From a virus: DNA of 24,705 nucleotides. Every line of letters starts with the position of its first letter. Position 1 is the stretch's first letter. The position numbers were made by a program, and so were the translations under genes. Shown here in pieces: positions 1-7,204 of this stretch. The stretch covers positions 1 to 24,705 of the IMG/VR virus record IMGVR_UViG_3300037541_000487. One strand, 5' to 3'. Below the pieces are notes generated by a model that saw only the letters and a program-made list of their open reading frames with translations, had not been told where the DNA came from and did no database searches.

Positions 1-55
1 CAAAACCAGCTTTGCGAAGGGTGTTTGCTACTTTGCGACTTGTGATAGTGTTCAT
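1..55 (-). CDS. Partial leftward gene, N-terminus only (hypothetical)
   Basis: An open frame on the minus strand begins with ATG at 55 and runs off the left edge after 18 codons, reading MNTITSRKVANTLRKAGF. A good Shine-Dalgarno, AAAGGA (complement of 64-69), lies 8 bases before the ATG, and a near-consensus minus-strand promoter sits at 107-135. These signals make a real gene likely even though only the start is visible. The fragment is basic and looks helical. I do not recognise the protein. Its position, divergent from the packaging genes and sharing their control region, would suit a small regulatory or early protein, but that is inference from context only. Confidence 0.6.
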   Translation of the reverse strand, partial: MNTITSRKVANTLRKAGF

Positions 56-106
56 CTCGGTGTTCCTTTCAGACTGGGTTAGCCACTTGCTCAACCTCAT
101 GTAATT

Positions 107-135
107 ACTATACAGGTATAACAGGTACTTGTCAA
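107..135 (-). promoter_or_regulatory. Leftward sigma70-type promoter
   Basis: On the minus strand a perfect -35 TTGACA (complement of 130-135) is followed by a 17-base spacer and a -10 TATAGT (complement of 107-112, 5 of 6 consensus). Transcription would start near base 100 and reach the ATG at 55 after a leader of about 45 bases. This is the best match to the housekeeping bacterial consensus seen in the window, so the leftward gene is probably read by host RNA polymerase. Confidence 0.7.
112..127. repeat. Direct repeat ACAGGTA in the leftward promoter spacer
   Basis: ACAGGTA occurs at 112-118 and again at 121-127, so the copies are offset by 9 bases and both fall between the -35 and -10 of the leftward promoter. 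Spaced repeats inside a promoter are typical of regulator binding sites. No regulator gene is visible here, so operator function is inference. Confidence 0.4.
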
Positions 136-150
136 CACTTTTAGAGAAGG

Positions 151-180
151 TTTACAAAAGTACACCAAGCGGTGTACAAT
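151..180 (+). promoter_or_regulatory. Rightward promoter for the packaging/structural block
   Basis: TTTACA at 151-156 (5 of 6 for -35), an 18-base spacer, and TACAAT at 175-180 (5 of 6 for -10) form a sigma70-type promoter. The start site would be near 187, giving a leader of about 50 bases before the GTG of the first packaging gene at 240. Its -35 lies only 15 bases from the -35 of the leftward promoter, so the two are back to back and may share regulators. Confidence 0.6.
160..177. promoter_or_regulatory. Palindromic operator candidate over the rightward promoter
   Basis: GTACACC at 160-166 and GGTGTAC at 171-177 are perfect inverted repeats around the 4-base centre AAGC. The palindrome fills most of the promoter spacer and covers the first half of the -10 box, so a dimeric protein bound here would block RNA polymerase. 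The symmetry is seen directly; that a repressor binds it is inferred from position. Confidence 0.5.
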
Positions 181-186
181 GATAAA

Positions 187-220
187 GCCAGCGGGTGCTG
201 TTGTGGTGTGGCTCGCTGGC
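187..220 (+). other. 5' leader hairpin before the first packaging gene
   Basis: GCCAGCG at 187-193 and CGCTGGC at 214-220 can pair into a 7-bp stem with a 20-base loop, right at the predicted 5' end of the rightward transcript. There is no following U-tract, so it does not look like a terminator. A 5' hairpin could protect the long late mRNA or affect initiation at the GTG 20 bases downstream. Confidence 0.4.
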
Positions 221-239
221 GACAATGAGAGGATAAACG

Positions 240-647
240 GTGGAGAAGCTACTGACAGCTAAACAAGAGGCGTTTGCACAAGCTGTTGCTGATGGCATGA
301 CACAGAGTGACGCTTACAGACAATGCTATGACACTAAAACAAAAAGCGATAAAAGCGTAAATGAGATAGCGAGCCAGTTAATGGCTAATCTCAAGATATC
401 CTCAAGAGTCGCTGAATTAAAAGCTAAATTATCGGATGAAATACTTTGGACTCGTAAAGAGGCGGCGGAAGTGCTAAGAAAGGCAATAAACTTAGGGCTT
501 GACGCTGAAAGTCACGGCAAATTATCCGATGCCGTAAAGTCTGTAGAGGTGTTAAATAAAATGACAGGCTTTGAGGCTCCTCAAGTAGTGGAGTTTAAAG
601 GCATGGGCGAGATTAGGCTTAACATCGTGAGAGGGGGTAGCGTTTGA
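240..647 (+). CDS. Terminase small subunit-like protein (Terminase_2 type)
   Basis: A 135-aa protein resembling small terminase subunits, which recognise the packaging site on phage DNA and hand it to the large subunit. The opening LTAKQEAFAQAVADGMTQSD, followed by a DAYRQCY stretch, is the usual start of the Terminase_2 family, whose N-terminus forms a helix-turn-helix. The rest, residues 40-110, is helical and should drive oligomerisation. The start is GTG at 240, preceded by AGAGGA 8 bases upstream; no better ATG is in frame. It is the first gene of the rightward operon and overlaps the next by 4 bases (TTGA). The large terminase follows one gene later, which fits. The family call is from pattern memory, not a search. 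Confidence 0.75.
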   Translation: MEKLLTAKQEAFAQAVADGMTQSDAYRQCYDTKTKSDKSVNEIASQLMANLKISSRVAELKAKLSDEILWTRKEAAEVLRKAINLGLDAESHGKLSDAVKSVEVLNKMTGFEAPQVVEFKGMGEIRLNIVRGGSV

Positions 648-1099
648 GCGATGACAACATTCACGGCTGGGCGAGCGAAGCCTTAGGCTTAATGGAGCAA
701 CACCCTGAAGGCTGGCTAAAGAAGGTTTACACCAATCTCTGTTTCATTATTGGCGCAACAGATGAGCGCATCACACAAGCCGAGAAGTGGAACACGGCAA
801 GGGAGCTTTACCAAGACGGCTTACCGCCTAGGGCGATAGGGGAGAAGCTAGGTTTATCGGCTCAACAGGTGCGCAACAAGGCCAGTAAGAGCGGGTGGCT
901 CAACCTTACCAAGCTGAATAAAACGCTAAAGAAAGCTCCACAGAAGGGCGGGGCGAGAAAAGCCCAAGACTTTATCAAGCAATGCGACGCTTGTCATAGC
1001 CAGTTCAGGGCGAAGAGTGGCAATGAGCGGGTGTGCAATACGTGCCAAGCTGGGGCAATACAGGCAAAGGCTGGCCTGTTGGGCTGGAATGAACAGTAA
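644..1099 (+). CDS. HTH and zinc-ribbon DNA-binding protein, possible second small terminase
   Basis: A 151-aa protein with two DNA-binding hallmarks. Residues about 55-86 form a helix-turn-helix, containing RAIGEKLGLSAQQVRNKASK and ending in a Trp like the HTH of some small terminases (PBSX and P2-type terminase proteins). Residues 114-134 carry a Cys4 zinc ribbon: C114, C117, C131 and C134, with 13 residues between the two pairs. Translation starts at TTG 644, overlapping the previous stop and preceded by a G-rich GAGAGGGGG. Its end overlaps the large terminase by 11 bases. Lying between a TerS-like gene and TerL, it may take part in packaging-site recognition, or be a separate DNA-binding or late regulatory protein. 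Domains are seen in the sequence; the role is inferred. Confidence 0.6.
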   Translation: MSDDNIHGWASEALGLMEQHPEGWLKKVYTNLCFIIGATDERITQAEKWNTARELYQDGLPPRAIGEKLGLSAQQVRNKASKSGWLNLTKLNKTLKKAPQKGGARKAQDFIKQCDACHSQFRAKSGNERVCNTCQAGAIQAKAGLLGWNEQ

Positions 1100-2417
1100 A
1101 CAGACTGTCGTTGACGTTGACCTAACGGTGATTCTTCAAGAGTGCCATGAGGCCGTGCTGTTTGACGAGTCACGTTTTAGGGTAGTCAATGCAGGGCGAG
1201 GCTGGGGAAAGACCTCACTTATCCTCGCCGATATGCTAATCGGGTGCTTGTCGGCTTACACAGATGCCCACGGAAGGCGTCTTTCGCCACGTTTAGGATA
1301 TATGGCTCCCGACTTAAAGCAGGCTAAGGACATCTTTTGGGAGAGAGCCGTACATTTCTTCCACCCTATCACACAGCGTATCAACAAGAGCGAACACCGT
1401 ATAACGCTCATCAATGGCGCAACGATTCACCTACTGGGTAGCAACTACCCTGACAGCGCAAGGGGTGCATACTTCACCCGCTTCTATCTTGATGAAGCGG
1501 CCTTTGCCAAGAGTACCGAGGAGATACTGACGAAGATTGTGAGGCCGATGCTAGACAGGGTGAGGCCATACGGCGAGATGCTCATAACCTCGACGCCTGA
1601 CGGCCGCAACTACTTCTATGACTTGTGCAAGCGTGGCATTGACAAAGAGGAGGGGTGGAGCTACCACTGCTACCCAAGCGTAGAGGGTAAGTTCATTGAC
1701 CAAGTGGCGGTGGATGCGGCGAGGCGAGACCTGACACTTGAAGCGTGGAGGCAGGAATACTTTGCAGAGTTCATTAACCCAAGCAACCAAGTGTACTATA
1801 AGTTTGACCGCACACAGCACACCAAGCCGATACCCTTTGTTGACGGCCTCACGATACACTGGGGATGGGATTTTAACATTGCCCCCGCCTGTCATAGCGT
1901 GCTGGCGCATCATCACAACGGGCGGATTTACGTGTTTGATGAGATAGCCGAGGGCAACACGCCTGCTAACATTGACGTGTTTTGCTCTAGGTACTCGCCC
2001 AACCAAGTGGTTGAGCTTAAGTTTTACGGCGATTACAACGGTAGCTACAGCACCAGCGGCACAGTTGACTACATCCTGATGGTTGAGACGCTTCACAGCA
2101 GGGGCTACAACGTGTCAATGCAGGACATCAGGGTGTACGGTGGCAACCCGATTGTGCGTAGCAGGGTGGAGAATGTCAACCGCCTGTTGCAAAATGCCAA
2201 CGGCGAGAGGCGTATGTTTGTTGATGCCAAGGCCGCCCCTAAGCTAACGAGAGACCTTGAAGAGATGCGACGCTTGCCCACAGGCGACATAGACAAGCGA
2301 AGTGACCCCACCCTAAGCCATGCGAGCGATGCCCTAGGCTATTTGGCATGGGTGCTAGAGCCTCCCAAAATGCCGAACACTGAGAAGCCTAAGACGCTAC
2401 TGTTACCAGTAGACTAG
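1089..2417 (+). CDS. terL: Terminase large subunit (packaging ATPase/nuclease)
   Basis: The packaging motor, about 442 aa from the ATG at 1089 (MNSKQTVVD). An in-frame ATG at 1017 lies deep inside the previous gene and gives an unlikely N-terminus, so I prefer 1089. Walker A is GRGWGKT at residues 36-42; Walker B is RFYLDEAAF with D135-E136; the coupling motif TSTP is at 167-170. The C-terminal half is the RNase H-like nuclease: D261 in HWGWDFN, E285 in VFDEI, and a closing D414 in LSHASDAL. All key parts expected of an intact TerL are present. It docks on the portal, pumps DNA into the procapsid using ATP, and cuts the concatemer. The gene overlaps its upstream neighbour by 11 bases, suggesting translational coupling. 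Confidence 0.93.
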   Translation: MNSKQTVVDVDLTVILQECHEAVLFDESRFRVVNAGRGWGKTSLILADMLIGCLSAYTDAHGRRLSPRLGYMAPDLKQAKDIFWERAVHFFHPITQRINKSEHRITLINGATIHLLGSNYPDSARGAYFTRFYLDEAAFAKSTEEILTKIVRPMLDRVRPYGEMLITSTPDGRNYFYDLCKRGIDKEEGWSYHCYPSVEGKFIDQVAVDAARRDLTLEAWRQEYFAEFINPSNQVYYKFDRTQHTKPIPFVDGLTIHWGWDFNIAPACHSVLAHHHNGRIYVFDEIAEGNTPANIDVFCSRYSPNQVVELKFYGDYNGSYSTSGTVDYILMVETLHSRGYNVSMQDIRVYGGNPIVRSRVENVNRLLQNANGERRMFVDAKAAPKLTRDLEEMRRLPTGDIDKRSDPTLSHASDALGYLAWVLEPPKMPNTEKPKTLLLPVD

Positions 2418-2461
2418 GGGTGTAACCATGGTTTACATCAGTAATGCAGGAGACCTACCCT

Positions 2462-2617
2462 ATGGGCGCAGGTGTTCAAGACGGTAGCCACGCCAAAGCT
2501 GGCGCAAGCGGTAGCACACGTGGCGGTGAAGTGGGCAAGTACCTAGGTACAAAGAAGCCTATCACCAAAGGCACAACCCAAAAGCCAACGGGCAGCGGTA
2601 AGGGCAAAGGCTACTAA
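2462..2617 (+). CDS. Small basic Gly/Lys-rich protein (51 aa)
   Basis: A short gene between the large terminase and the portal. It begins MGAGVQDGSHAKAGASG and ends in a Gly/Lys-rich tail, TGSGKGKGY. The start ATG at 2462 has a good Shine-Dalgarno, GGAG, 9 bases upstream, and the stop falls 3 bases before the portal ATG, so it fills the gap neatly. The protein is basic, low in hydrophobic residues and probably disordered. Small genes at this position are common in podoviruses and are usually of unknown function. A nucleic-acid-binding or minor head role would suit the composition, but this is a guess. It is easily missed because of its length. Confidence 0.6.
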   Translation: MGAGVQDGSHAKAGASGSTRGGEVGKYLGTKKPITKGTTQKPTGSGKGKGY

Positions 2618-2620
2618 CCG

Positions 2621-4675
2621 ATGGATGAGCTGGATTTGATGCCAGTAGGTGCAGAGGCTGATGCGTTGGCCTCTGTTTACACCTATGAGAATGACGAAGG
2701 CGAGCAGGTAGAGCTAACCGAGGACTTGCAGAAGCGAGTCATTAGCCAACTGGTTAAGCAGTTTGAAAACATGGAGCAAGACCGCAAGACTAAAGCGGAA
2801 CCTATATGGCGTGAAGTAGAGAAGCAACTAGAGCCAAGCTACAGCAGTAAGACGAAGGTGCTGGATATCAAGCTACCCTTTGCTAGGCAGGTGCTTAACA
2901 CCTTGCAAGGCCATATTTGGGCAAGAAGCCTACAGGGCGAGAAGGTATTGTTTGATGTGCAGGGCGATGATGAGCAAGCCCAAGAGCAAGCCCCTACCTA
3001 TAAAGCCTTACTCAACTACCTGTTTAGCCAAAACAAACTAAGGTGCAGGCTTGACCTACTGGCTGAGCATTACATCACAAAAGGCGTGTGCATCGCCTTT
3101 ACTGGGCGGATGACTAAGACACGCAAAGTGCGGGTGCTTAGTGGGCAGATGGGGACAGAGCTACAACTTGGTATGAATGGGGAGGCCGAGTTTGTAGAGG
3201 TTGAGCAGACAGTAGCCGAGTTGGCAGACTTGCAGGTGGTTGACCCCTACACCTTTGTGTTTGATACCGACAACGCCGACAACTGGGATGAGTGCTTGAA
3301 GGCATACCGCAAGCCTATCGTCTATGAGGACTTAGCCGACAACACACTTTACGGCAACCATAGCGAGCTTAAAGAGCAGGTAAAGCAGCATATAGAGCAA
3401 CAGAGCAGTGGTTACAACAACGTCGTAAAGGGTGTGAAGGCAAGCAAAGACGCTAAGGGCTTTTACCCTGATGGCAGGGTTGAGCTACTAGAGTTTTATG
3501 GTGACGTGCGCTTACCTAACGGTGACTTGTTGCGTAACTGGATGGTGACAATAGCAGCTAGAAGCCACGTTGTGCGTTTTGAGCCTAACCCCTACTACGT
3601 CAACCCCTTTGTTAAGGCGTTGTATGAGGAGACTACTTGCGGGTGGGGGCAAGGTGGCCCTATTGGCCAAGTGGTTAGCCTGATGGAAGGTGCTAGCCGT
3701 ATGGCTAAGCAGGCCGTGGTAAGTAGTGAATATGCTATGAATCCGCCATACCTTGCACCTAAGGGGATGCTTCAGCAAAAGCAGTACAACATTAAGCCAG
3801 GCGATGTAGTGACGTATGAGCCTAACACAATGCTACCCAACGCCTTGCCACAACCCTTAGTGGCCAACCCTAACCCTGCCTTCCCTATCTTGCAGTTGTT
3901 AGAGAGCCAGACAGAAGCCACGACAGGAGCCACAAGGCAACTATCGGGTAATGTGACTAGCAGGGATAAGGCACAGACGGCTACAGAGTTTCAAGGCTTA
4001 CAGGTTATTGGCAACCTTGTGATGGATAGGGTGATTGACCGCTTTAACCTTGACATGAAACTGCCAGCGATTGAGAAGCTGGCCTTGATGCAAAGCATGT
4101 TTTACCCTAAAGCCCTGACGATACCTGTTGAGGGGAGGGGTGGGGAAAGCGAGTTTGTGCAGGTTGAGCCTAGCCTATACTACCAAAACTACAAGTTCAT
4201 CATTGTGGATAACAAGAGCGAGATGGAGCGTAAGCAGGGCTTGCAAGAGAAGATAGCCCTCATACAGCAAGGCGCACAGATACCCGACATTGCACAGCGC
4301 ATGGACTGGGTAGAGCTTTACAAGTCACTATGGCGTGACCTTGGCTATGGCGAGGCCGACAAGTGGATTATGAACCACGATGAGCTGGTTGTTAAGCTGA
4401 CGAAAGACACGGCAGCAATGGCGTTAGGCCAAGCCTTAGGGCAACAATCAGCTATGTTAGCAATGGGTACAGAACAGGCCATGATGATGGCAGGACAGGT
4501 GGCTTTAGATGCAGTTGATGCCGAAGGTGGATTACAAGCCGAGGGAGCTGGCGGAATTGGCACGCCAGTTGGAGCTATGCCAAGCATGGGTGGAGTTGAG
4601 CAAGGTGGTGAAGCAGCATTGCTTGGACAACTTGCAGGCATCGCAACCGCAAGCCCACAGGGGGCAGGCGTTTAG
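2621..4675 (+). CDS. Portal protein
   Basis: A 684-aa protein forming the dodecameric ring at one head vertex through which DNA enters and leaves. The order TerL, portal, scaffold, coat supports the call. The length and the early segment (residues about 50-160, including FARQVLNTLQGHIWARS) resemble portals of the P22-like class. Residues about 432-460 hold TGATRQLSGN followed by KAQTATEFQG, a signature of portal C-terminal halves. A helical stretch at 465-500 and a basic region follow. The last 80 residues are rich in Ala, Gly, Gln and Met and probably lie in the barrel or are disordered. The ATG at 2621 has only a weak AAAGG about 10 bases upstream, so translation may be coupled to the 51-aa gene. 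Its 3' end overlaps a small gene in another frame. Confidence 0.87.
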   Translation: MDELDLMPVGAEADALASVYTYENDEGEQVELTEDLQKRVISQLVKQFENMEQDRKTKAEPIWREVEKQLEPSYSSKTKVLDIKLPFARQVLNTLQGHIWARSLQGEKVLFDVQGDDEQAQEQAPTYKALLNYLFSQNKLRCRLDLLAEHYITKGVCIAFTGRMTKTRKVRVLSGQMGTELQLGMNGEAEFVEVEQTVAELADLQVVDPYTFVFDTDNADNWDECLKAYRKPIVYEDLADNTLYGNHSELKEQVKQHIEQQSSGYNNVVKGVKASKDAKGFYPDGRVELLEFYGDVRLPNGDLLRNWMVTIAARSHVVRFEPNPYYVNPFVKALYEETTCGWGQGGPIGQVVSLMEGASRMAKQAVVSSEYAMNPPYLAPKGMLQQKQYNIKPGDVVTYEPNTMLPNALPQPLVANPNPAFPILQLLESQTEATTGATRQLSGNVTSRDKAQTATEFQGLQVIGNLVMDRVIDRFNLDMKLPAIEKLALMQSMFYPKALTIPVEGRGGESEFVQVEPSLYYQNYKFIIVDNKSEMERKQGLQEKIALIQQGAQIPDIAQRMDWVELYKSLWRDLGYGEADKWIMNHDELVVKLTKDTAAMALGQALGQQSAMLAMGTEQAMMMAGQVALDAVDAEGGLQAEGAGGIGTPVGAMPSMGGVEQGGEAALLGQLAGIATASPQGAGV

Positions 4676-4775
4676 CGAGGAGGCTATGCGTAGGGTAGCG
4701 GATGAGCAGTTTCTCCGTGGCCTGTATGCGGGTGTGCATTTATGGGGTGAGCTGGCCAAAATACCAGTAGACTAA
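4509..4775 (+). CDS. Small helical protein overlapping the portal 3' end (88 aa)
   Basis: A + strand frame of 88 codons starting at ATG 4509, which has AGGTGG 7 bases upstream. It overlaps the last 167 bases of the portal gene in a different frame, then continues 100 bases past the portal stop. The protein has an amphipathic helical middle (ELAELARQLELCQAW) and a C-terminus DEQFLRGLYAGVHLWGEL, resembling the end of small proteins often found directly after phage portal genes. An internal ATG at 4686, after GAGGAGG, could instead give a 29-aa product. The unique 3' part and good ribosome sites support a real gene; how far it extends into the portal is uncertain. Function unknown. Confidence 0.5.
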   Translation: MQLMPKVDYKPRELAELARQLELCQAWVELSKVVKQHCLDNLQASQPQAHRGQAFSEEAMRRVADEQFLRGLYAGVHLWGELAKIPVD

Positions 4776-4841
4776 GTTTGTCGCTAACATCAGGGCGTTA
4801 TCTGATGGTATCCGCAGCCAAGCGTAAGAGGCACTTAACGT

Positions 4842-5639
4842 ATGTTACAAGATGATAAACAGTTCTTTGACAACACGGATGATGATTTTGAGCAAAACGA
4901 AGATATAGAAGGCTCTGAACCATTACCCGCAAATGAATCCGACGACGACGGCGAAGCTGATGAAGATGGCCAACCCCGCAACCGTGGCGATAGGACTAAA
5001 GCTATACGCCATTGGCGAGGCAAGTACAAAGAGACGGAACAAAGGCTTGAGCAACAGCAACAAAAGCTAGCCAGCCTTGAAGCCATGTACGAACAGCTAA
5101 ACCAGCGTGGTTATGCCCCTCAACAGCAACAACCTGACCCTAGTTTGATTGACCAGCAACGCCAACAGCTCACCGACTACTTATGGGAGCGACCCGACGA
5201 AGTGCTAGGCAACTGGGCGCAACAGATACAACGCCAAACCTACGCTACTCAAGCCCCCTTAATGATGGATAAGGTGTACGAACACGCTGTAAGGGGTGAC
5301 GCCTCGTTGACAGAGGCAATGAGCATACCAGTAGTAAGGGAGATACTAGACCCTTATGTGCAGGACATATTGTCACAACACGGCAATATGGCGCAGGCGG
5401 CTGAGCAAACCAAGCCCTTGGTTGGGCAAGTTCTCAAGCTGATTAACGTAGGGCGAGAGCTAGCACAACAGGCCAAGCCAGCACAGAAGGTTGCACCTGA
5501 TAGAGCGGATTCATTTGCGGGTAAGCAGGCAAACCCAAGCAAGCAAGGCATTTATGGCGAACAGCTAGCCGACACATTGCGGGGGATGACTGGGGAACAG
5601 AGAATACAACATCTACGAAGCATGCAAACAAAGCGTTAG
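4842..5639 (+). CDS. Capsid scaffolding protein
   Basis: A 265-aa protein between portal and coat, the standard place for a scaffold. The N-terminal 48 residues are very acidic (many Asp and Glu, including NESDDDGEADEDGQP). Residues about 55-95 form a Gln-rich coiled coil. The middle is helical, and the C-terminus (from about 215) is basic, ending HLRSMQTKR, which suits binding to the coat protein shell. Scaffolds guide assembly of coat subunits into a procapsid and then leave or are degraded. No protease domain is seen. The start ATG at 4842 is preceded by GAGG at about 10 bases. The 66-base gap upstream holds only a weak 6-bp inverted repeat (CATCAG/CTGATG). Confidence 0.8.
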   Translation: MLQDDKQFFDNTDDDFEQNEDIEGSEPLPANESDDDGEADEDGQPRNRGDRTKAIRHWRGKYKETEQRLEQQQQKLASLEAMYEQLNQRGYAPQQQQPDPSLIDQQRQQLTDYLWERPDEVLGNWAQQIQRQTYATQAPLMMDKVYEHAVRGDASLTEAMSIPVVREILDPYVQDILSQHGNMAQAAEQTKPLVGQVLKLINVGRELAQQAKPAQKVAPDRADSFAGKQANPSKQGIYGEQLADTLRGMTGEQRIQHLRSMQTKR

Positions 5640-5652
5640 ACGTGTTGCAACC

Positions 5653-5674
5653 AGCATGAGGTTTTAACATTATG
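5653..5674 (+). promoter_or_regulatory. Leader and ribosome site of the coat gene, shared with other late genes
   Basis: AGCATGAGG followed by an AT-rich spacer TTTTAACATT leads into the coat ATG at 5672. Nearly the same block stands before the gene at 19417 (AGCATGAGG at 19398-19406, then ATTTTAAGTT), and a shorter version, AGGATTTAAGATT, precedes the gene at 11463. The long A/T spacer after the Shine-Dalgarno is unusual for this genome, where most genes have 5-9 bases, and may give strong unstructured initiation sites. Confidence 0.4.
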
Positions 5675-6568
5675 GTATTAAGCAGAGGCTCCGCTACCAA
5701 GGGTACACGTAGCTTTATCCCCATTGTCTTTTCGTCAATGGTATTAGACATCTTAGACAAGTCGACCGTTGCCGTTGATTGTGTAAGCCGAGACTATGAA
5801 GGCGAGTTTAAAGAAGGTGACTTAGTTACGATTCGTGACTTTGGAGCCACAAGTATTACGGTAGGCGACCACACCGTAGATAGCACTATCACGTATGGTT
5901 TAACGGCTGAACAAAGCCAAGATATGCTGATTGACCAGCTAAAGTACACGGCTTTTCGCCTTGACTACGTGGACACTAAACAGAGTGACCTAGACTTGAT
6001 GGAAGGCAACAAAGAGCGTGCCGCTATCGCCTTACGTGATACCATTGACAGCTTTTTGCTCTCAACAATGGCGGCGGGTGCGCCAGCACTCAACACTATT
6101 GGTGCTACGACAGCAGGCAGTGTCATCACGTTGGATGCGGCTAATATTTTCGCCTTTTTCAACGATATGTACACCTTGCTGGAAGAAAGCAACGCTACGA
6201 GTTTAGGCGGTACACCGTTTGCTATTGTGCCTCCTGCTGTCATGGGCGTGATTCGTAAGAGTGACCAGCTTGTACACGCTACCGCTAGCGGTGACGCTGT
6301 GGTGCGTAACGGCTTCCAAGGTAACTTTGCCCAGTTCGCTGTCAAGCAGAGTACCAACGTGCCTTACAACGCAGCGGGTACAGGCACAGAGCCTTACTGG
6401 AACATCTTGTTTGGTTACAAGAAAGCCACACAGTTTGCTATGCAGATTAACGTGCTTGAGGACTTGAAACTCCAAACCACGTTTGCTGATGCTAGCAGAA
6501 TGTTGGCGGTGTACGGCTCAAAAGTAACCCTACCCAACGCTTTAGGGCGTGCAATCGTAAAGGTATAA
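5672..6568 (+). CDS. Major capsid (coat) protein
   Basis: A 298-aa protein directly after the scaffold, expected to build the icosahedral shell with the HK97 fold. The N-terminal pattern is typical of coat proteins of the P22 gp5-like group: SSMVLDILDKSTVAVDCVSR, then a GDLVTIRDFG beta segment, then an E-loop-like stretch leading to the FRLDYVDTKQSD motif near residue 100. The helix around 110-135 would be the long spine helix. The C-terminus (KVTLPNALGRAIVKV) is beta-rich. No N-terminal protease cleavage signal is apparent, in line with a separate scaffold. The gene has its own leader with an A/T-rich Shine-Dalgarno spacer, and only 3 bases separate it from the next gene. Confidence 0.87.
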   Translation: MVLSRGSATKGTRSFIPIVFSSMVLDILDKSTVAVDCVSRDYEGEFKEGDLVTIRDFGATSITVGDHTVDSTITYGLTAEQSQDMLIDQLKYTAFRLDYVDTKQSDLDLMEGNKERAAIALRDTIDSFLLSTMAAGAPALNTIGATTAGSVITLDAANIFAFFNDMYTLLEESNATSLGGTPFAIVPPAVMGVIRKSDQLVHATASGDAVVRNGFQGNFAQFAVKQSTNVPYNAAGTGTEPYWNILFGYKKATQFAMQINVLEDLKLQTTFADASRMLAVYGSKVTLPNALGRAIVKV

Positions 6569-6571
6569 CGC

Positions 6572-7204
6572 ATGGCTAAGCCACAGACAACGGCCTTGGA
6601 TGAAATAGCAATAGCTGCTAAAGCAGACCGCCTAGAGAAAGAGATACTAGGGGAAGCTAAGCCAGCTACTGCAAACGTGGCCGACCGCTATAGGATGCTC
6701 CTCAAAAGCAAGACTGACCAAGCGGTAAAGAAGGTTGACCTGCTAACTGGGGAGGCGGCTTGCCGCTTCCTCGGTATACCAGTACGGCCTTATTACCAAA
6801 TGGAAGCTGGCACACGGGGCGATTACTACCGCATTAACCAACGCTTTGCACGCTTGTTTGAAGAATGGCAGAGTGACCCTGAAGAGGCTGGCTTGCGAAC
6901 ACCTGCCAGTGGCTTTTGGAAAAACATCATAATCCGCCCTTGGAACCTGAACTACGTTGAGGATTTTACCGACGACGGTGTTACCGTGCTTGGCAAGATG
7001 CTCAAGCCTTACAAGGCGGGTGATGTGGTTATTAACGCACGGTATGAGGCTCCCTTTATGGACGGCACTCAACTTAGTGTGTTTGCTCCTAACTTAGCCC
7101 CCATTAAAAGCAACCATGCGGACAAGACCTTTGTGCAACTGGTTAGTGTAAACGTTACTCAAGACATGAAAACCTACGTGGAAGGATTGCAATATGGCCG
7201 ATAA
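6572..7204 (+). CDS. Head-associated protein of unknown function (210 aa)
   Basis: A 210-aa soluble protein directly after the coat gene. Residues 1-60 are helical and charged (DEIAIAAKADRLEKEILG); the remainder is a mixed alpha/beta region rich in aromatic residues (RPYYQMEAGTRGDYYRINQR and GFWKNIIIRPWNLNYVEDF). No membrane segment, signal peptide or known catalytic motif is visible. AAAGGT about 7 bases before the ATG is the ribosome site. It overlaps the next gene by 11 bases. Position suggests a minor head, decoration or head-completion protein, but I do not recognise the family. Confidence 0.6.
   Translation: MAKPQTTALDEIAIAAKADRLEKEILGEAKPATANVADRYRMLLKSKTDQAVKKVDLLTGEAACRFLGIPVRPYYQMEAGTRGDYYRINQRFARLFEEWQSDPEEAGLRTPASGFWKNIIIRPWNLNYVEDFTDDGVTVLGKMLKPYKAGDVVINARYEAPFMDGTQLSVFAPNLAPIKSNHADKTFVQLVSVNVTQDMKTYVEGLQYGR

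Noticed and set aside
1017-1088. Longer N-terminus for the large terminase starting at ATG 1017
   Set aside because: It lies inside the zinc-ribbon coding region of the previous gene, and the extra 24 residues do not look like a terminase; ATG 1089 puts Walker A at the usual distance from the start.
2428-2487. 19-codon frame starting at ATG 2428 after AGGGG
   Set aside because: Very short, overlaps the better-supported 51-aa gene, and the product shows no recognisable feature.
2405-4774. Identical 12-mer ACCAGTAGACTA at the ends of TerL (2405-2416) and of the small gene after the portal (4763-4774), both coding a final PVD
   Set aside because: Could be a coincidence of preferred codons; no further similarity flanks the two copies.
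4788-4807. Inverted repeat CATCAG/CTGATG between small gene and scaffold
   Set aside because: Only 6 bp with an 8-base loop and no U-tract; too weak for a terminator call.
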